In this document: positions 1-6,863 of the stretch, piece after piece
Layout of the letters: the number at the start of each line of letters is the position of its first letter
Position numbering within the stretch: position 1 is the stretch's first letter
Origin: Planctomycetia bacterium
GTDB lineage: Bacteria; Planctomycetota; Phycisphaerae; Phycisphaerales; SM1A02
DNA: 9,605 bases
Direction: 5' to 3'
Assembly: GCA_005799475.1 (NCBI GenBank)
Contig: SYGQ01000021.1
Span: 1 to 9,605 of the forward strand
The notes under the pieces: model-generated
Database searches by the model: none
Seen by the model: the letters and a program-made list of their open reading frames with translations, nothing else
Told to the model about the DNA's origin: nothing
Position numbers and translations under genes: made by a program

Positions 1-780
1 GAACATGTTGGCGGTGTCGATGCCGAAAGCCGCCACCGCCTTCGCGTTCGTGGAGACCGCCACGAAGTGCTTGGCCACCGCGCTTGCGTTCCCGCCGAAG
101 GCCGCGAGCGACCAGGCCCGCGCTGTCTGGGCGTTGGTCATCGTCTCCAGCGTCGTGAAGGTCTTCGACGAGATGATGAAGAGCGTCGTGGCGGGGTCGA
201 GGTCGCAGGTGGCCTCGGCGAAGTCCGTTGAATCGACATTGGAAACGAAGCGGAACTGGATGCTCCGGTCGCTGAAGTGGCGCAGCGCCTCGTAGGCCAT
301 GACCGGCCCCAGATCCGAGCCGCCGATCCCAACATTGACGACCGCCTTGATGGGTTGACCGGAATGTCCGCGCCACTGGCCGGAGCGGATCGCGTTGGCG
401 AACGCGCCCATGCGGTCGAGCACGCCGTGCACCTCGGGCACCACATTGACGCCGCGGTCGCAAACGACAGCGCCCTTTGGTGCGCGCAGCGCTGTGTGGA
501 GGACGGCTCGGTCCTCAGTCAGGTTGATGTGCTCGCCCGTGAACATCGCCTCAATGCGCTCGGGAAGTTTGCACTCGCGGGCGAGTTGCATGAGCAGTGC
601 CATGGTGCGCGCGTCGATTCGGTTCTTCGAGTAGTCGAGGAAGAGTCCCGCGCCCTCGGCGCAGAACGACTCGGCACGCGAAGGGTCATTCGCAAAGAGA
701 TGGACAAGCGGCTTCGCGGCGATTTCATTCCGGTGCGCCGAAAGCGAAGTCCAAGAAGCAAGGGTGGTCGGTGAGGGCAT
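1..780 (-). CDS. pgi: Glucose-6-phosphate isomerase, N-terminal half (cut by window edge)
   Basis: Interconverts glucose 6-phosphate and fructose 6-phosphate in the cytoplasm (glycolysis/gluconeogenesis). The frame opens with ATG at 780-778 and runs without a stop to base 1, giving 260 residues; the family is usually about 450-550, so the C-terminal half lies beyond the left edge. Visible family motifs are NLTEDRAVLHTALR (residues 86-99), the sugar-phosphate-binding segment GIGGSDLGP (151-159), SNVDSTDF (180-187), SSKTFTTLET (204-213), and HFVAVSTNAKAV followed by FGIDTANMF up to the edge. The catalytic Glu, His and Lys known from the family fall in the missing part and cannot be checked. A GGAG lies 6 bases before the ATG, which supports this start. 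It follows the tryptophan dioxygenase gene by 19 bases on the same strand, so it is probably the last known gene of the ABC exporter-dioxygenase-isomerase run. Identity is secure; whether it is intact is unknown. Confidence 0.96.
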   Translation of the reverse strand, partial: MPSPTTLASWTSLSAHRNEIAAKPLVHLFANDPSRAESFCAEGAGLFLDYSKNRIDARTMALLMQLARECKLPERIEAMFTGEHINLTEDRAVLHTALRAPKGAVVCDRGVNVVPEVHGVLDRMGAFANAIRSGQWRGHSGQPIKAVVNVGIGGSDLGPVMAYEALRHFSDRSIQFRFVSNVDSTDFAEATCDLDPATTLFIISSKTFTTLETMTNAQTARAWSLAAFGGNASAVAKHFVAVSTNAKAVAAFGIDTANMF

Positions 781-786
781 GGGGGT

Positions 787-790
787 CTCC
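787..790 (-). promoter_or_regulatory. Ribosome binding site of the glucose-6-phosphate isomerase gene
   Basis: On the minus strand a GGAG stands 6 bases upstream of the ATG at 780-778, inside the 19-base gap after the dioxygenase stop codon. It is one of the few recognisable Shine-Dalgarno sites in this window and supports independent initiation on the isomerase rather than coupling by overlap. Confidence 0.6.
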
Positions 791-799
791 GTGAGCTGC

Positions 800-1582
800 C
801 TAGATGCGGTCGCGGATCGCCCAGAGGTCTGGGAAGAGCGCGGTGAAGAGCGTGGCGCGCAGGTATTGCGCACCTGGGGATCCGCCGGTGCCCTGTCGCA
901 TGCCGATGGTGCGTTCGACCATCTTGACATGACGGTAGCGCCACTCCTGGATCCCTTCGTCGAGGTCCACAAGAAGTTCGCAGAGGCTTCGTTCGGAGGG
1001 ATGGTCCTTGTAAATCGAAAGGAGCGTCACTTGAAGAGTCTCGTCGGCGGCGGTGGGGGCGGTTCGAACCTCCTGCGTAAGTTCACGCGGGATGGCGTGT
1101 CCGCCGCGCTCGAGTCGCATGAGGAACGACTGCCACAGCGTGCGAGTCTCTAGCCGCCGCGCGAGCGCCACGCGCTCGGGGCTCGCCTCGGGGTACCGTT
1201 CAAGTGCCTTGGGGTTGCGATTGCCCAGCAGGAACTCGAAGTCGCGGAACTGCCACGACTGAAACCCGCTCGCGTTGGCAAGCAGTGACCGAAACGACAG
1301 AAACGACACCGGGCTCATCGTCTCGAGCACATCGATCTGCGCGACCATTGTCTTCAGGATCGTGAGCATCCGTCGCAGTGTCGCCACACTGGTCACATCA
1401 TCGCCAGCCTCAAGCGCGCGCTGGAGGTGGTTCGCCTCGTGGATCTGCTGTTTGAACCAGAGTTCGTAGACCTGATGGATGACGATGAACAGCGTTTCGT
1501 CGTGTTCCTTCCCATCCGACAACGGGCATTGCAGCGACAGGAGTTCGGGGACTTTGAGGTAACTGCCGTAGGTGATGGTCAC
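800..1582 (-). CDS. kynA: Tryptophan 2,3-dioxygenase
   Basis: Heme enzyme that opens the indole ring of L-tryptophan with O2 to give N-formylkynurenine, the first step of the kynurenine pathway; cytoplasmic, tetrameric in characterised bacterial members. With the GTG start at 1582-1580 the protein has 260 residues and begins, like known family members, almost at the TYGSYL segment. Recognisable motifs: FIVIHQVYELWFKQ (32-45, with the active-site His36), GFQSWQFRDFEFLLGNRNP (106-124, with Arg113 matching the arginine that holds the substrate carboxylate), WRYRHVK with the likely heme-ligand His218, and GTGGSPG (231-237, Thr232 matching the substrate-binding threonine). The start is uncertain: another in-frame GTG at 1639 would add 19 Pro/Gly/Arg-rich residues overlapping the exporter tail. 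I prefer 1582 because it overlaps the exporter stop codon by four bases (GTGA) and matches the domain edge. Neither start has a clear Shine-Dalgarno. No other kynurenine gene is visible. Confidence 0.95.
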   Translation of the reverse strand: MTITYGSYLKVPELLSLQCPLSDGKEHDETLFIVIHQVYELWFKQQIHEANHLQRALEAGDDVTSVATLRRMLTILKTMVAQIDVLETMSPVSFLSFRSLLANASGFQSWQFRDFEFLLGNRNPKALERYPEASPERVALARRLETRTLWQSFLMRLERGGHAIPRELTQEVRTAPTAADETLQVTLLSIYKDHPSERSLCELLVDLDEGIQEWRYRHVKMVERTIGMRQGTGGSPGAQYLRATLFTALFPDLWAIRDRI

Positions 1583-3570
1583 GGCGGGGAGGATACGGGT
1601 GGGACCGCGGGCGGGCCGCCCGGAGCTCCCTTGCGCCACGCGGATGGGTCCGCGGTCTGCATGAGCACCATCTGCTGATACTTCGGGCTCGTCGCCAAGA
1701 GCGTCGCGTGCGAGCCCGAAGCGGTGATGCGCCCTCGTTCAATGACGAGGATCTGGTCCGCGTGCTGAATCGTCGAGAGCCGGTGCGCAATGACGAAGGT
1801 CGTCCGATTCTCGACGAGCGAATCGAGCGCCTGCCGGATGAGCAACTCACTTTCAGTGTCAAGGCTGCTCGTGGCTTCGTCAAGGATGAGAATGCGCGGA
1901 TCGACCAAGAGAGCGCGCGCGATCGCGAGCCGTTGTCGCTGCCCGCCGGACAGCCTCACGCCGCGCTCGCCGATCCGCGAGGCGTAACCGTCGGGGAGTC
2001 GTTCGATGAACTCGGCGGCGTTGGCCAGCTGCGCCGCATCCCTGACGCGAGACTCGGGTGCGTCGCGCAGCCCGTAGCGGATGTTGTCGAGAATGGTGCC
2101 GTCGAAGAGGAAGATCTCTTGCTCGACGATGCCGAGCGCGCTCCGCCACGAACCCAGAGAAATGTCGCGCATGTCGCGGCCATCGACCAACAGCGCCCCT
2201 CGGGTGGGATCGAAGAACCGCGCAACGAGGTTGCACAGCGTGGTCTTGCCGCCGCCCGAGGGTCCCACCAGCGCCACCGTTTCACCCGGCCGCGCATGGA
2301 ACGACACGCCGTCAAGCGCGTCTTCAGCGGCGCCAACATAGCGGTAGCCAACATTGTGGGCTTCGATCGCTCCAGAGATGTCCGGCTTCGCAAGGCGCTT
2401 GGCGGTCGGGGCATCGGGCATCTCCGGAGGTTCATTGAGGAGGTCAAGGATGCGATCGAGGCCCGCGAGGTTCGCCTGGAACCCCGTCGCACTCGAAGCG
2501 AGCATCTGAATCGGCATGAGGAGCATCAGCACATAGGTGAGGAACAGCACGAGGTCGCCAGCGGTCAACGATCCATTGAGCACTTGGGAGCCGCCGTACC
2601 ACAGGAGCGCCGCCGAGGCCGCCGGGATGAAGAGCGCCCACGCGAGGTCGATACCGCGCGACCACCACCAAGCGAGAAGTTCCTGCCTGGCCATGAGGTG
2701 ACCACCGAGCGCGTAACGGCCGCCCTCGGTGCGCGTTCGGCCGAAGCCGCGGACAACGCGCATGCCACCGAACACTTCGGTCGCGTGCGCGTCGACAGCG
2801 TCGCGTGAGAGCTTGATGTCGCGGTAGATCGGGCGGATGCGACCGATCCAGGTGCGGTGCGAGAGGATGACCATCGGCAGCAAGACGAGCGCGCCCGCGA
2901 GGAGCCGCCAATCCGTGACGGCGAGGATGACGAGGCATCCCACGAGTTGGATCGCCGCGCGCCACGGGTTGTAGAGCATGCTGAAGACGAGATCGCCCAC
3001 TCCAGCGGCGTCCTCGCGAAGTGTGGCGATGAATGCGCCAGTGCGCATGGAGGCGATGCGTGCGAGCGGCAGAACCATCACCCGCGAAAAGACGAGGCGG
3101 CGGGTGCGGTTCTGGACGCGTTTCACTGTTCGGGTGGCGAGGTAGCGACCCATGATGCCGACGCCGGTACCGATGATGGCGATGACGATCATCCCCACGG
3201 CGAGCGCGCCGAGGAGAGCCGTGGGGGTCTCGACGAACTCCCACGCTGCGGGAACACTCTGCCGCACCCAATCGGGCAACGGGCGACCGCCAAACACATT
3301 GTCGATGGCGATCTTCGTGGTGGCTGGCGGAAGGAGTTCGAGCCCCGCCGCGAGCGTGCCGCACACGAGGCTCGCCACAATCGAGGCACGGTCGCGTCGA
3401 ACAATCCGCCAGAACGAGCCCAGGAGTGCGAGAATCGGCCTCGATCGCCGCGAACTCACCTCGGAGCCGTGACGATTGACATGGGTCCCTTCGGCCGCGC
3501 GCTTGGCGCGTCGCTCTGCCGCGTCGAAGAGGTACTGCGAGTACCGCGCGCGGCTCGACCGAGAGGGCAT
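1579..3570 (-). CDS. ABC exporter half-transporter, fused membrane and ATPase domains (MsbA/multidrug type)
   Basis: An inner-membrane exporter subunit that would work as a homodimer or heterodimer, using ATP to flip or expel a lipid, drug or peptide; the substrate cannot be read from sequence. From ATG 3570 the protein has 663 residues. A basic N-terminus is followed by a type I exporter membrane domain with about six hydrophobic segments (roughly 63-83, 118-141, 205-219, 223-237, 308-325, 338-355), then a complete nucleotide-binding domain: Walker A GPSGGGKTT (436-444), Q-loop VEQE (Gln484), signature LSGGQRQR (540-547), Walker B ILILDEA (Asp564, Glu565) and switch histidine in IAHRLS (His596). 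All catalytic residues are present. The C-terminus is an odd Pro/Gly/Ser tail (about 20 residues). The frame stays open upstream to 3810, but that part is antisense to the nuclease gene and resembles no transporter. An alternative ATG pair at 3597/3594, with a weak AAGGTG upstream, would add 8-9 residues. The gene ends in a GTGA overlap with the dioxygenase. Confidence 0.93.
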   Translation of the reverse strand: MPSRSSRARYSQYLFDAAERRAKRAAEGTHVNRHGSEVSSRRSRPILALLGSFWRIVRRDRASIVASLVCGTLAAGLELLPPATTKIAIDNVFGGRPLPDWVRQSVPAAWEFVETPTALLGALAVGMIVIAIIGTGVGIMGRYLATRTVKRVQNRTRRLVFSRVMVLPLARIASMRTGAFIATLREDAAGVGDLVFSMLYNPWRAAIQLVGCLVILAVTDWRLLAGALVLLPMVILSHRTWIGRIRPIYRDIKLSRDAVDAHATEVFGGMRVVRGFGRTRTEGGRYALGGHLMARQELLAWWWSRGIDLAWALFIPAASAALLWYGGSQVLNGSLTAGDLVLFLTYVLMLLMPIQMLASSATGFQANLAGLDRILDLLNEPPEMPDAPTAKRLAKPDISGAIEAHNVGYRYVGAAEDALDGVSFHARPGETVALVGPSGGGKTTLCNLVARFFDPTRGALLVDGRDMRDISLGSWRSALGIVEQEIFLFDGTILDNIRYGLRDAPESRVRDAAQLANAAEFIERLPDGYASRIGERGVRLSGGQRQRLAIARALLVDPRILILDEATSSLDTESELLIRQALDSLVENRTTFVIAHRLSTIQHADQILVIERGRITASGSHATLLATSPKYQQMVLMQTADPSAWRKGAPGGPPAVPPVSSPP

Positions 3571-3583
3571 TCGCCGATGGTAC

Positions 3584-3587
3584 GGAG
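3584..3587 (+). promoter_or_regulatory. Ribosome binding site of the secreted nuclease/phosphatase gene
   Basis: GGAG lies 8 bases before ATG 3596-3598 and decides that start over the longer open frame beginning at 3476, which would run through the exporter gene on the other strand. No convincing -35/-10 pair is visible in the roughly 25 bases between the two divergent genes, so promoters for both must reach into the coding regions. Confidence 0.6.
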
Positions 3588-3595
3588 ATAGCATC

Positions 3596-4789
3596 ATGCG
3601 AATGCACCTTCGCTGGCTTATCGTGCCGTCCTTCCTCGCATCGATCGCGGTCGGCGCGCCACTCTCGTGGGTGATGCAAGGCGAGAAGGCATCTCCTCCC
3701 TCGGCGCCTCCCGCAGTGCCCGCCAAGGCGAAACGCCCCGCGGGTCCGCGGTTCGGGGTCGCCACGGCGCCGAAGAAGGCCGAGGGCGCGGTGCGACTGG
3801 CCGCGTACAACGCGATGAATCTGTTCGATCATGTCGATGACCCCTCACTCAGCGCGGAGTGGGACGACATGACCCTCGCCGTCACCGATGACCGCGCGAA
3901 GGGGCTCGCGGAAGCCATCCATCGGCTTGACGCGGACATCCTCGTGCTCGAGGAGATCGAGTCCAAGGATGCGCTGAAGTGGTTTCGAGATACCTACCTC
4001 GCGGACATGGGCTACGACCATCTTGAAAGCCTTGATGCGGGGTACTACCGCGGCGTCGAGCAATCTGTGCTGTCGCGATTTCCGCTGAAGAATCCGCGCG
4101 TGTTCCTGGATGCAAGACTCGACGGCAACACAGAGTCCAAGGAGTCCAAGGCGGCGGAAGGCACGAAGGACGCGTCGGCCAGTGCGCCGCAGGATCCCAC
4201 GAAGTTTCAGCGGAGTCCGCTCGCCGTCGAGGTCGATCTTCCGGGCGACTACGAGTTGCTCGTCTATGCCATCCACCACAAGGCCGGCGGCAAGGACTTC
4301 GAGCCGCACCGTGAGGCCGAGGCGCGGAAAATCCTCGAACTCATCAAGGCCGACATGAAGGGGAAGAAGAACCGCAATGTTGTCGTGCTCGGTGACTTCA
4401 ATGCGACGCCGAACTCGAGCGTGCGCACGCTCTACAAGGACGCCAAGTTCGTCAACGGCTACGACCTCCGCGACACGGCCGATGTCGCTCGTCAGCGCAC
4501 GAAACTCTCCGACGAGGAGCGCGACGCACTCAACGAGAAGTACACCACCCATGAGTCGGAGCGCCCGATCGACTACATCCTGCTCTCGCCAAGTTTCGCC
4601 GAAGAGGCGGTGGCCGGCTCGTTCTTTGTGCTTTCGACGCTCTACCCGGGCGACGCCTACAACTGGAAGACCGACCCGCATCCTCCGGGATATGCGAGCG
4701 ATCATCGGCCCATTGCGATCGACTTCAAGCCCGTCGACGCGAAGTCGGAGAAGAAGTCCGGCAAGAACTCGGACTCTCCGAAGAAGTAG
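3596..4789 (+). CDS. Endonuclease/exonuclease/phosphatase-family protein, probably exported
   Basis: A metal-dependent phosphoesterase of the DNase I-like superfamily; members cut DNA, RNA, phospholipids or inositol phosphates, and I cannot tell which here. The protein has 397 residues. An N-terminal hydrophobic stretch after a short basic segment (about 8-26) looks like a signal peptide or membrane anchor, followed by a Pro/Ala/Lys linker to about 65. The catalytic domain shows AYNAMNLFD (70-78, metal-site Asn), VLEEIES (Glu120), IHHK (His227/228), GDFNATP (266-272, Asp267 and Asn269), PIDYIL (Asp326) and SDHRPI (Asp369, His370), so the active site appears complete. Between about 175 and 205 there is a low-complexity Lys/Glu/Ser/Ala insert, and the last 20 residues are Lys/Ser/Asp-rich. 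It is the only plus-strand gene, diverging from the exporter and ending 5 bases from the end of trpB. Start choice rests on the GGAG upstream and the signal-like N-terminus. Family is confident; substrate unknown. Confidence 0.9.
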   Translation: MRMHLRWLIVPSFLASIAVGAPLSWVMQGEKASPPSAPPAVPAKAKRPAGPRFGVATAPKKAEGAVRLAAYNAMNLFDHVDDPSLSAEWDDMTLAVTDDRAKGLAEAIHRLDADILVLEEIESKDALKWFRDTYLADMGYDHLESLDAGYYRGVEQSVLSRFPLKNPRVFLDARLDGNTESKESKAAEGTKDASASAPQDPTKFQRSPLAVEVDLPGDYELLVYAIHHKAGGKDFEPHREAEARKILELIKADMKGKKNRNVVVLGDFNATPNSSVRTLYKDAKFVNGYDLRDTADVARQRTKLSDEERDALNEKYTTHESERPIDYILLSPSFAEEAVAGSFFVLSTLYPGDAYNWKTDPHPPGYASDHRPIAIDFKPVDAKSEKKSGKNSDSPKK

Positions 4790-4794
4790 CCGCC

Positions 4795-5985
4795 CTACGC
4801 ACCGAGGAGCCGGATCACCTCGGTGACATCCTTGTCGCCGCGACCCGAGATGTTGATCACGACAACCTCGTCGCCGCGCATGCGCCGCGCCGCTTCGACG
4901 GCTGCGGCCACGGCGTGCGCACTCTCGAGTGCTGGAATGATCCCCTCGGTGCGCGCGAGCAGTTGAAATGCCTCGAGCGCTTGCGCGTCGGTGGCCTCCG
5001 TATAGCCCACGCGTCCCGAGTCCTTCCAGAACGAGTGCTCGGGACCGACGCCGGGATAGTCGAGCCCGGCGCTACATGAGTGCACAGGCGCGGTCTGGCC
5101 GTCTGCATCCTGAAGGACATAGGAAAGTGAGCCGTGCAGCACGCCGGGTGCGCCATGGCCGAGCGGCGCGGCGTGTTCTCCAGGGTCCTTCGAACGGCCG
5201 CCGGCCTCAACGCCAAGGAGTCGCACGCCGGCATCGGCGACAAAGGGGGCAAAGATCCCGGCAGCGTTCGAGCCGCCGCCCACGCATGCCACGATGAGTT
5301 GTGGAAGTCGGTCAAGCCGCGCAAGGCACTGCGCCCGGCACTCACGGCCGATGACTGACTGGAAGTCGCGCACGATCGTCGGAAACGGATGCGGACCGAC
5401 AACACTGCCCAACGCGTAGTGGGTGTGACCCACCGAACCCATCCAATCGCGCATCGCCTCGTTGGTCGCATCCTTCAGCGTGCGCGAGCCCGAGTCGACC
5501 TCGTTGACTTTCGCCCCAAGCAGCCGCATGCGAAACACATTGAGGGCCTGCCGTCGCACATCCTCGGACCCCATGTAGATCTCGCACGGGATGCCGAACT
5601 TTGCGCAGGCTGTCGCGGTGGCCACGCCATGTTGACCCGCCCCCGTTTCGGCGATGATCCGCTTCTTCCCCATGCGACGCGCCAGCAGGGCCTGCCCCAT
5701 CGTGTTGTTGATCTTGTGCGCGCCCGTGTGAGCGAGGTCCTCACGCTTCAGAAAGATCCGTGCGCCACCGGCGTGCGCCGCAAGCCTCGTCGCTTCAGTC
5801 AGCGGCGTCTCTCGCCCGACGAACTCGCAGAGGAGTCCACCCAGTTCGGATTCGAATGAGGCGTCGCGTCGAGCGTCGAGGTACGCCGCCTCGAGCTCCT
5901 CGAGAGCGGCCATCAGTGTCTCGGGAACGAACTGCCCGCCATAAGGGCCAAAGCGCGCCGGGAGCGATACGCCGGCGCCGTTCAT
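4795..5985 (-). CDS. trpB: Tryptophan synthase beta chain
   Basis: PLP enzyme joining indole and L-serine to make L-tryptophan, normally in an alpha2-beta2 complex with TrpA in the cytoplasm. The 396-residue product has the usual length and opens with the typical FGPYGGQFVPETL segment. Visible functional residues: PLP lysine in GAHKINN (Lys91), the catalytic glutamate in AETGAGQHG (Glu113), the PLP-phosphate loop GGGSNAAG (236-243), the serine-contacting aspartate in GLDYPGVGPEH (Asp309), EGIIPALESAHA (Glu354, facing the cofactor ring) and SGRGDKD (380-386). Nothing essential is missing, and it resembles the classical TrpB1 type. The ATG at 5985-5983 overlaps the stop of the phosphatidylserine synthase gene as ATGA, which decides this start; in-frame codons farther upstream lie inside that gene. 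No trpA, trpC or trpF is adjacent: the next gene downstream is the convergent nuclease gene, 5 bases away. Expression therefore probably depends on the upstream five-gene run rather than on a trp operon. Confidence 0.97.
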   Translation of the reverse strand: MNGAGVSLPARFGPYGGQFVPETLMAALEELEAAYLDARRDASFESELGGLLCEFVGRETPLTEATRLAAHAGGARIFLKREDLAHTGAHKINNTMGQALLARRMGKKRIIAETGAGQHGVATATACAKFGIPCEIYMGSEDVRRQALNVFRMRLLGAKVNEVDSGSRTLKDATNEAMRDWMGSVGHTHYALGSVVGPHPFPTIVRDFQSVIGRECRAQCLARLDRLPQLIVACVGGGSNAAGIFAPFVADAGVRLLGVEAGGRSKDPGEHAAPLGHGAPGVLHGSLSYVLQDADGQTAPVHSCSAGLDYPGVGPEHSFWKDSGRVGYTEATDAQALEAFQLLARTEGIIPALESAHAVAAAVEAARRMRGDEVVVINISGRGDKDVTEVIRLLGA

Positions 5986-6863
5986 GGATGGTGATGCCGT
6001 CGCCCGAGCCATGCAACCGGCCCGCTGATCGCATAGAGCGAGAAGCACACGGCGATCGCTACTTGGAACCACCAGATGGCAAACGCCAATGGCAGCAGTG
6101 CCCACGCCACCGCCGCGAAAGGCTGTCGCCCGCGCAGGTACCGATTGACGAGGTGCCAGTAGCGCACCCGTGAAATCATGGCCGCCGACACGAGCAAGGT
6201 GACCAGCGGCAACAGCAGCGCCGAAGTTCGCTCGAAGCCGTCAGGGGGAGCTTCGTGAAAACGCACGACGGTCAAGTGTTGGTGCAAGAGTGTGAGACTC
6301 GCGACGGCCCCTCCAGCACCAGGCGAGGGCAGTCCGCGGAAGTATCGGTGGTCGTGCTCTTCGACCGACGGGGTCTCTGCGTTGAATCGCGCCAGGCGCA
6401 GCGCGGTGCAGCAAATGTAGAACGCGGCGACGCCCCAGATGATCTTGCCGTAAGCGTTGTCGGCGTCGGGGCCGAGGATGCCGGTGTAGTGCTCGGGTCC
6501 GCCGTAGTAGTAGCTCACGAGCCGGAGCATCATGAAGGCGGGGGCCACACCGAAAGTGACCATGTCGGCCATCGAGTCGAGTTGCGCACCGAACTCGCTC
6601 GCGCCGCGAGTCAGTCGCGCCGCGAAGCCGTCGAGGCTGTCGAAGAGCATTCCGGCAAGGACGAGCGCGCCGGCAATCGTGAGCGTGCTCCATCCCAGGA
6701 AGGTGCTCGCCCCAACGGGTTTGCTCGCGTAGTGGATCGCCGCGAAGCCGCAGATGAGGTTTCCGAGCGTCAGCAGCGTGGGCACCACGGCAATGCCGGG
6801 AAGGCGGCGAATTCCGTGGTGGTGGCGCCGCTCGGGCGCGCGTAGGGTTGGTGGTTGCTCCAT
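5982..6863 (-). CDS. pssA: CDP-diacylglycerol-serine O-phosphatidyltransferase (phosphatidylserine synthase)
   Basis: Integral membrane enzyme of the CDP-alcohol phosphatidyltransferase family, predicted to transfer a phosphatidyl group from CDP-diacylglycerol to L-serine, the entry to phosphatidylserine and phosphatidylethanolamine. The 293-residue product (ATG 6863) carries the complete family motif: in this numbering FDSLDGFAAR followed by G, D and D spaced as D-x2-D-G-x2-A-R-x8-G-x3-D-x3-D (Asp75 to Asp100). The LLTLGNLICGFAAI segment before it, and the LARFN and FRGLPSPGAGG segments after it, are typical of the serine-using subgroup rather than PgsA. About eight hydrophobic membrane segments are visible. 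Both termini have short histidine clusters (RRHHHG near residue 15, RRHHHP at the end). The start is ambiguous by one codon, because GTG at 6866 precedes the ATG and both overlap the lipoprotein stop. The end overlaps trpB by ATGA. Another CDP-alcohol acceptor is possible but less likely. Confidence 0.92.
   Translation of the reverse strand: MEQPPTLRAPERRHHHGIRRLPGIAVVPTLLTLGNLICGFAAIHYASKPVGASTFLGWSTLTIAGALVLAGMLFDSLDGFAARLTRGASEFGAQLDSMADMVTFGVAPAFMMLRLVSYYYGGPEHYTGILGPDADNAYGKIIWGVAAFYICCTALRLARFNAETPSVEEHDHRYFRGLPSPGAGGAVASLTLLHQHLTVVRFHEAPPDGFERTSALLLPLVTLLVSAAMISRVRYWHLVNRYLRGRQPFAAVAWALLPLAFAIWWFQVAIAVCFSLYAISGPVAWLGRRHHHP

Noticed and set aside
277..774. Plus-strand open frame of 165 codons opposite the isomerase gene.
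   Set aside because: The minus strand carries unmistakable glucose-6-phosphate isomerase motifs through the same bases; the plus-strand product has none.
1708..2808. Long plus-strand open frame of 366 codons opposite the exporter ATPase domain.
   Set aside because: It is exactly antisense to a gene with all ABC motifs; the product is Arg/Glu-rich with no recognisable domain. GC-rich genomes commonly give such shadows.
3571..3810. Possible 80-residue N-terminal extension of the ABC exporter.
   Set aside because: It is antisense to the start and signal sequence of the nuclease gene, has no transporter-like features, and better starts exist at 3570 or 3594-3597.
3845..4705. Minus-strand open frame of 286 codons opposite the nuclease/phosphatase gene.
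   Set aside because: It is the mirror of a gene with a complete catalytic motif set; it has no signal of its own, and its composition fits an antisense artefact.
4770..4794. Small inverted repeat (CGGA-CTC-TCCG) near the convergent ends of the nuclease gene and trpB, considered as a terminator.
   Set aside because: The stem is only four pairs, lies in the coding end and has no T-run after it on either strand.
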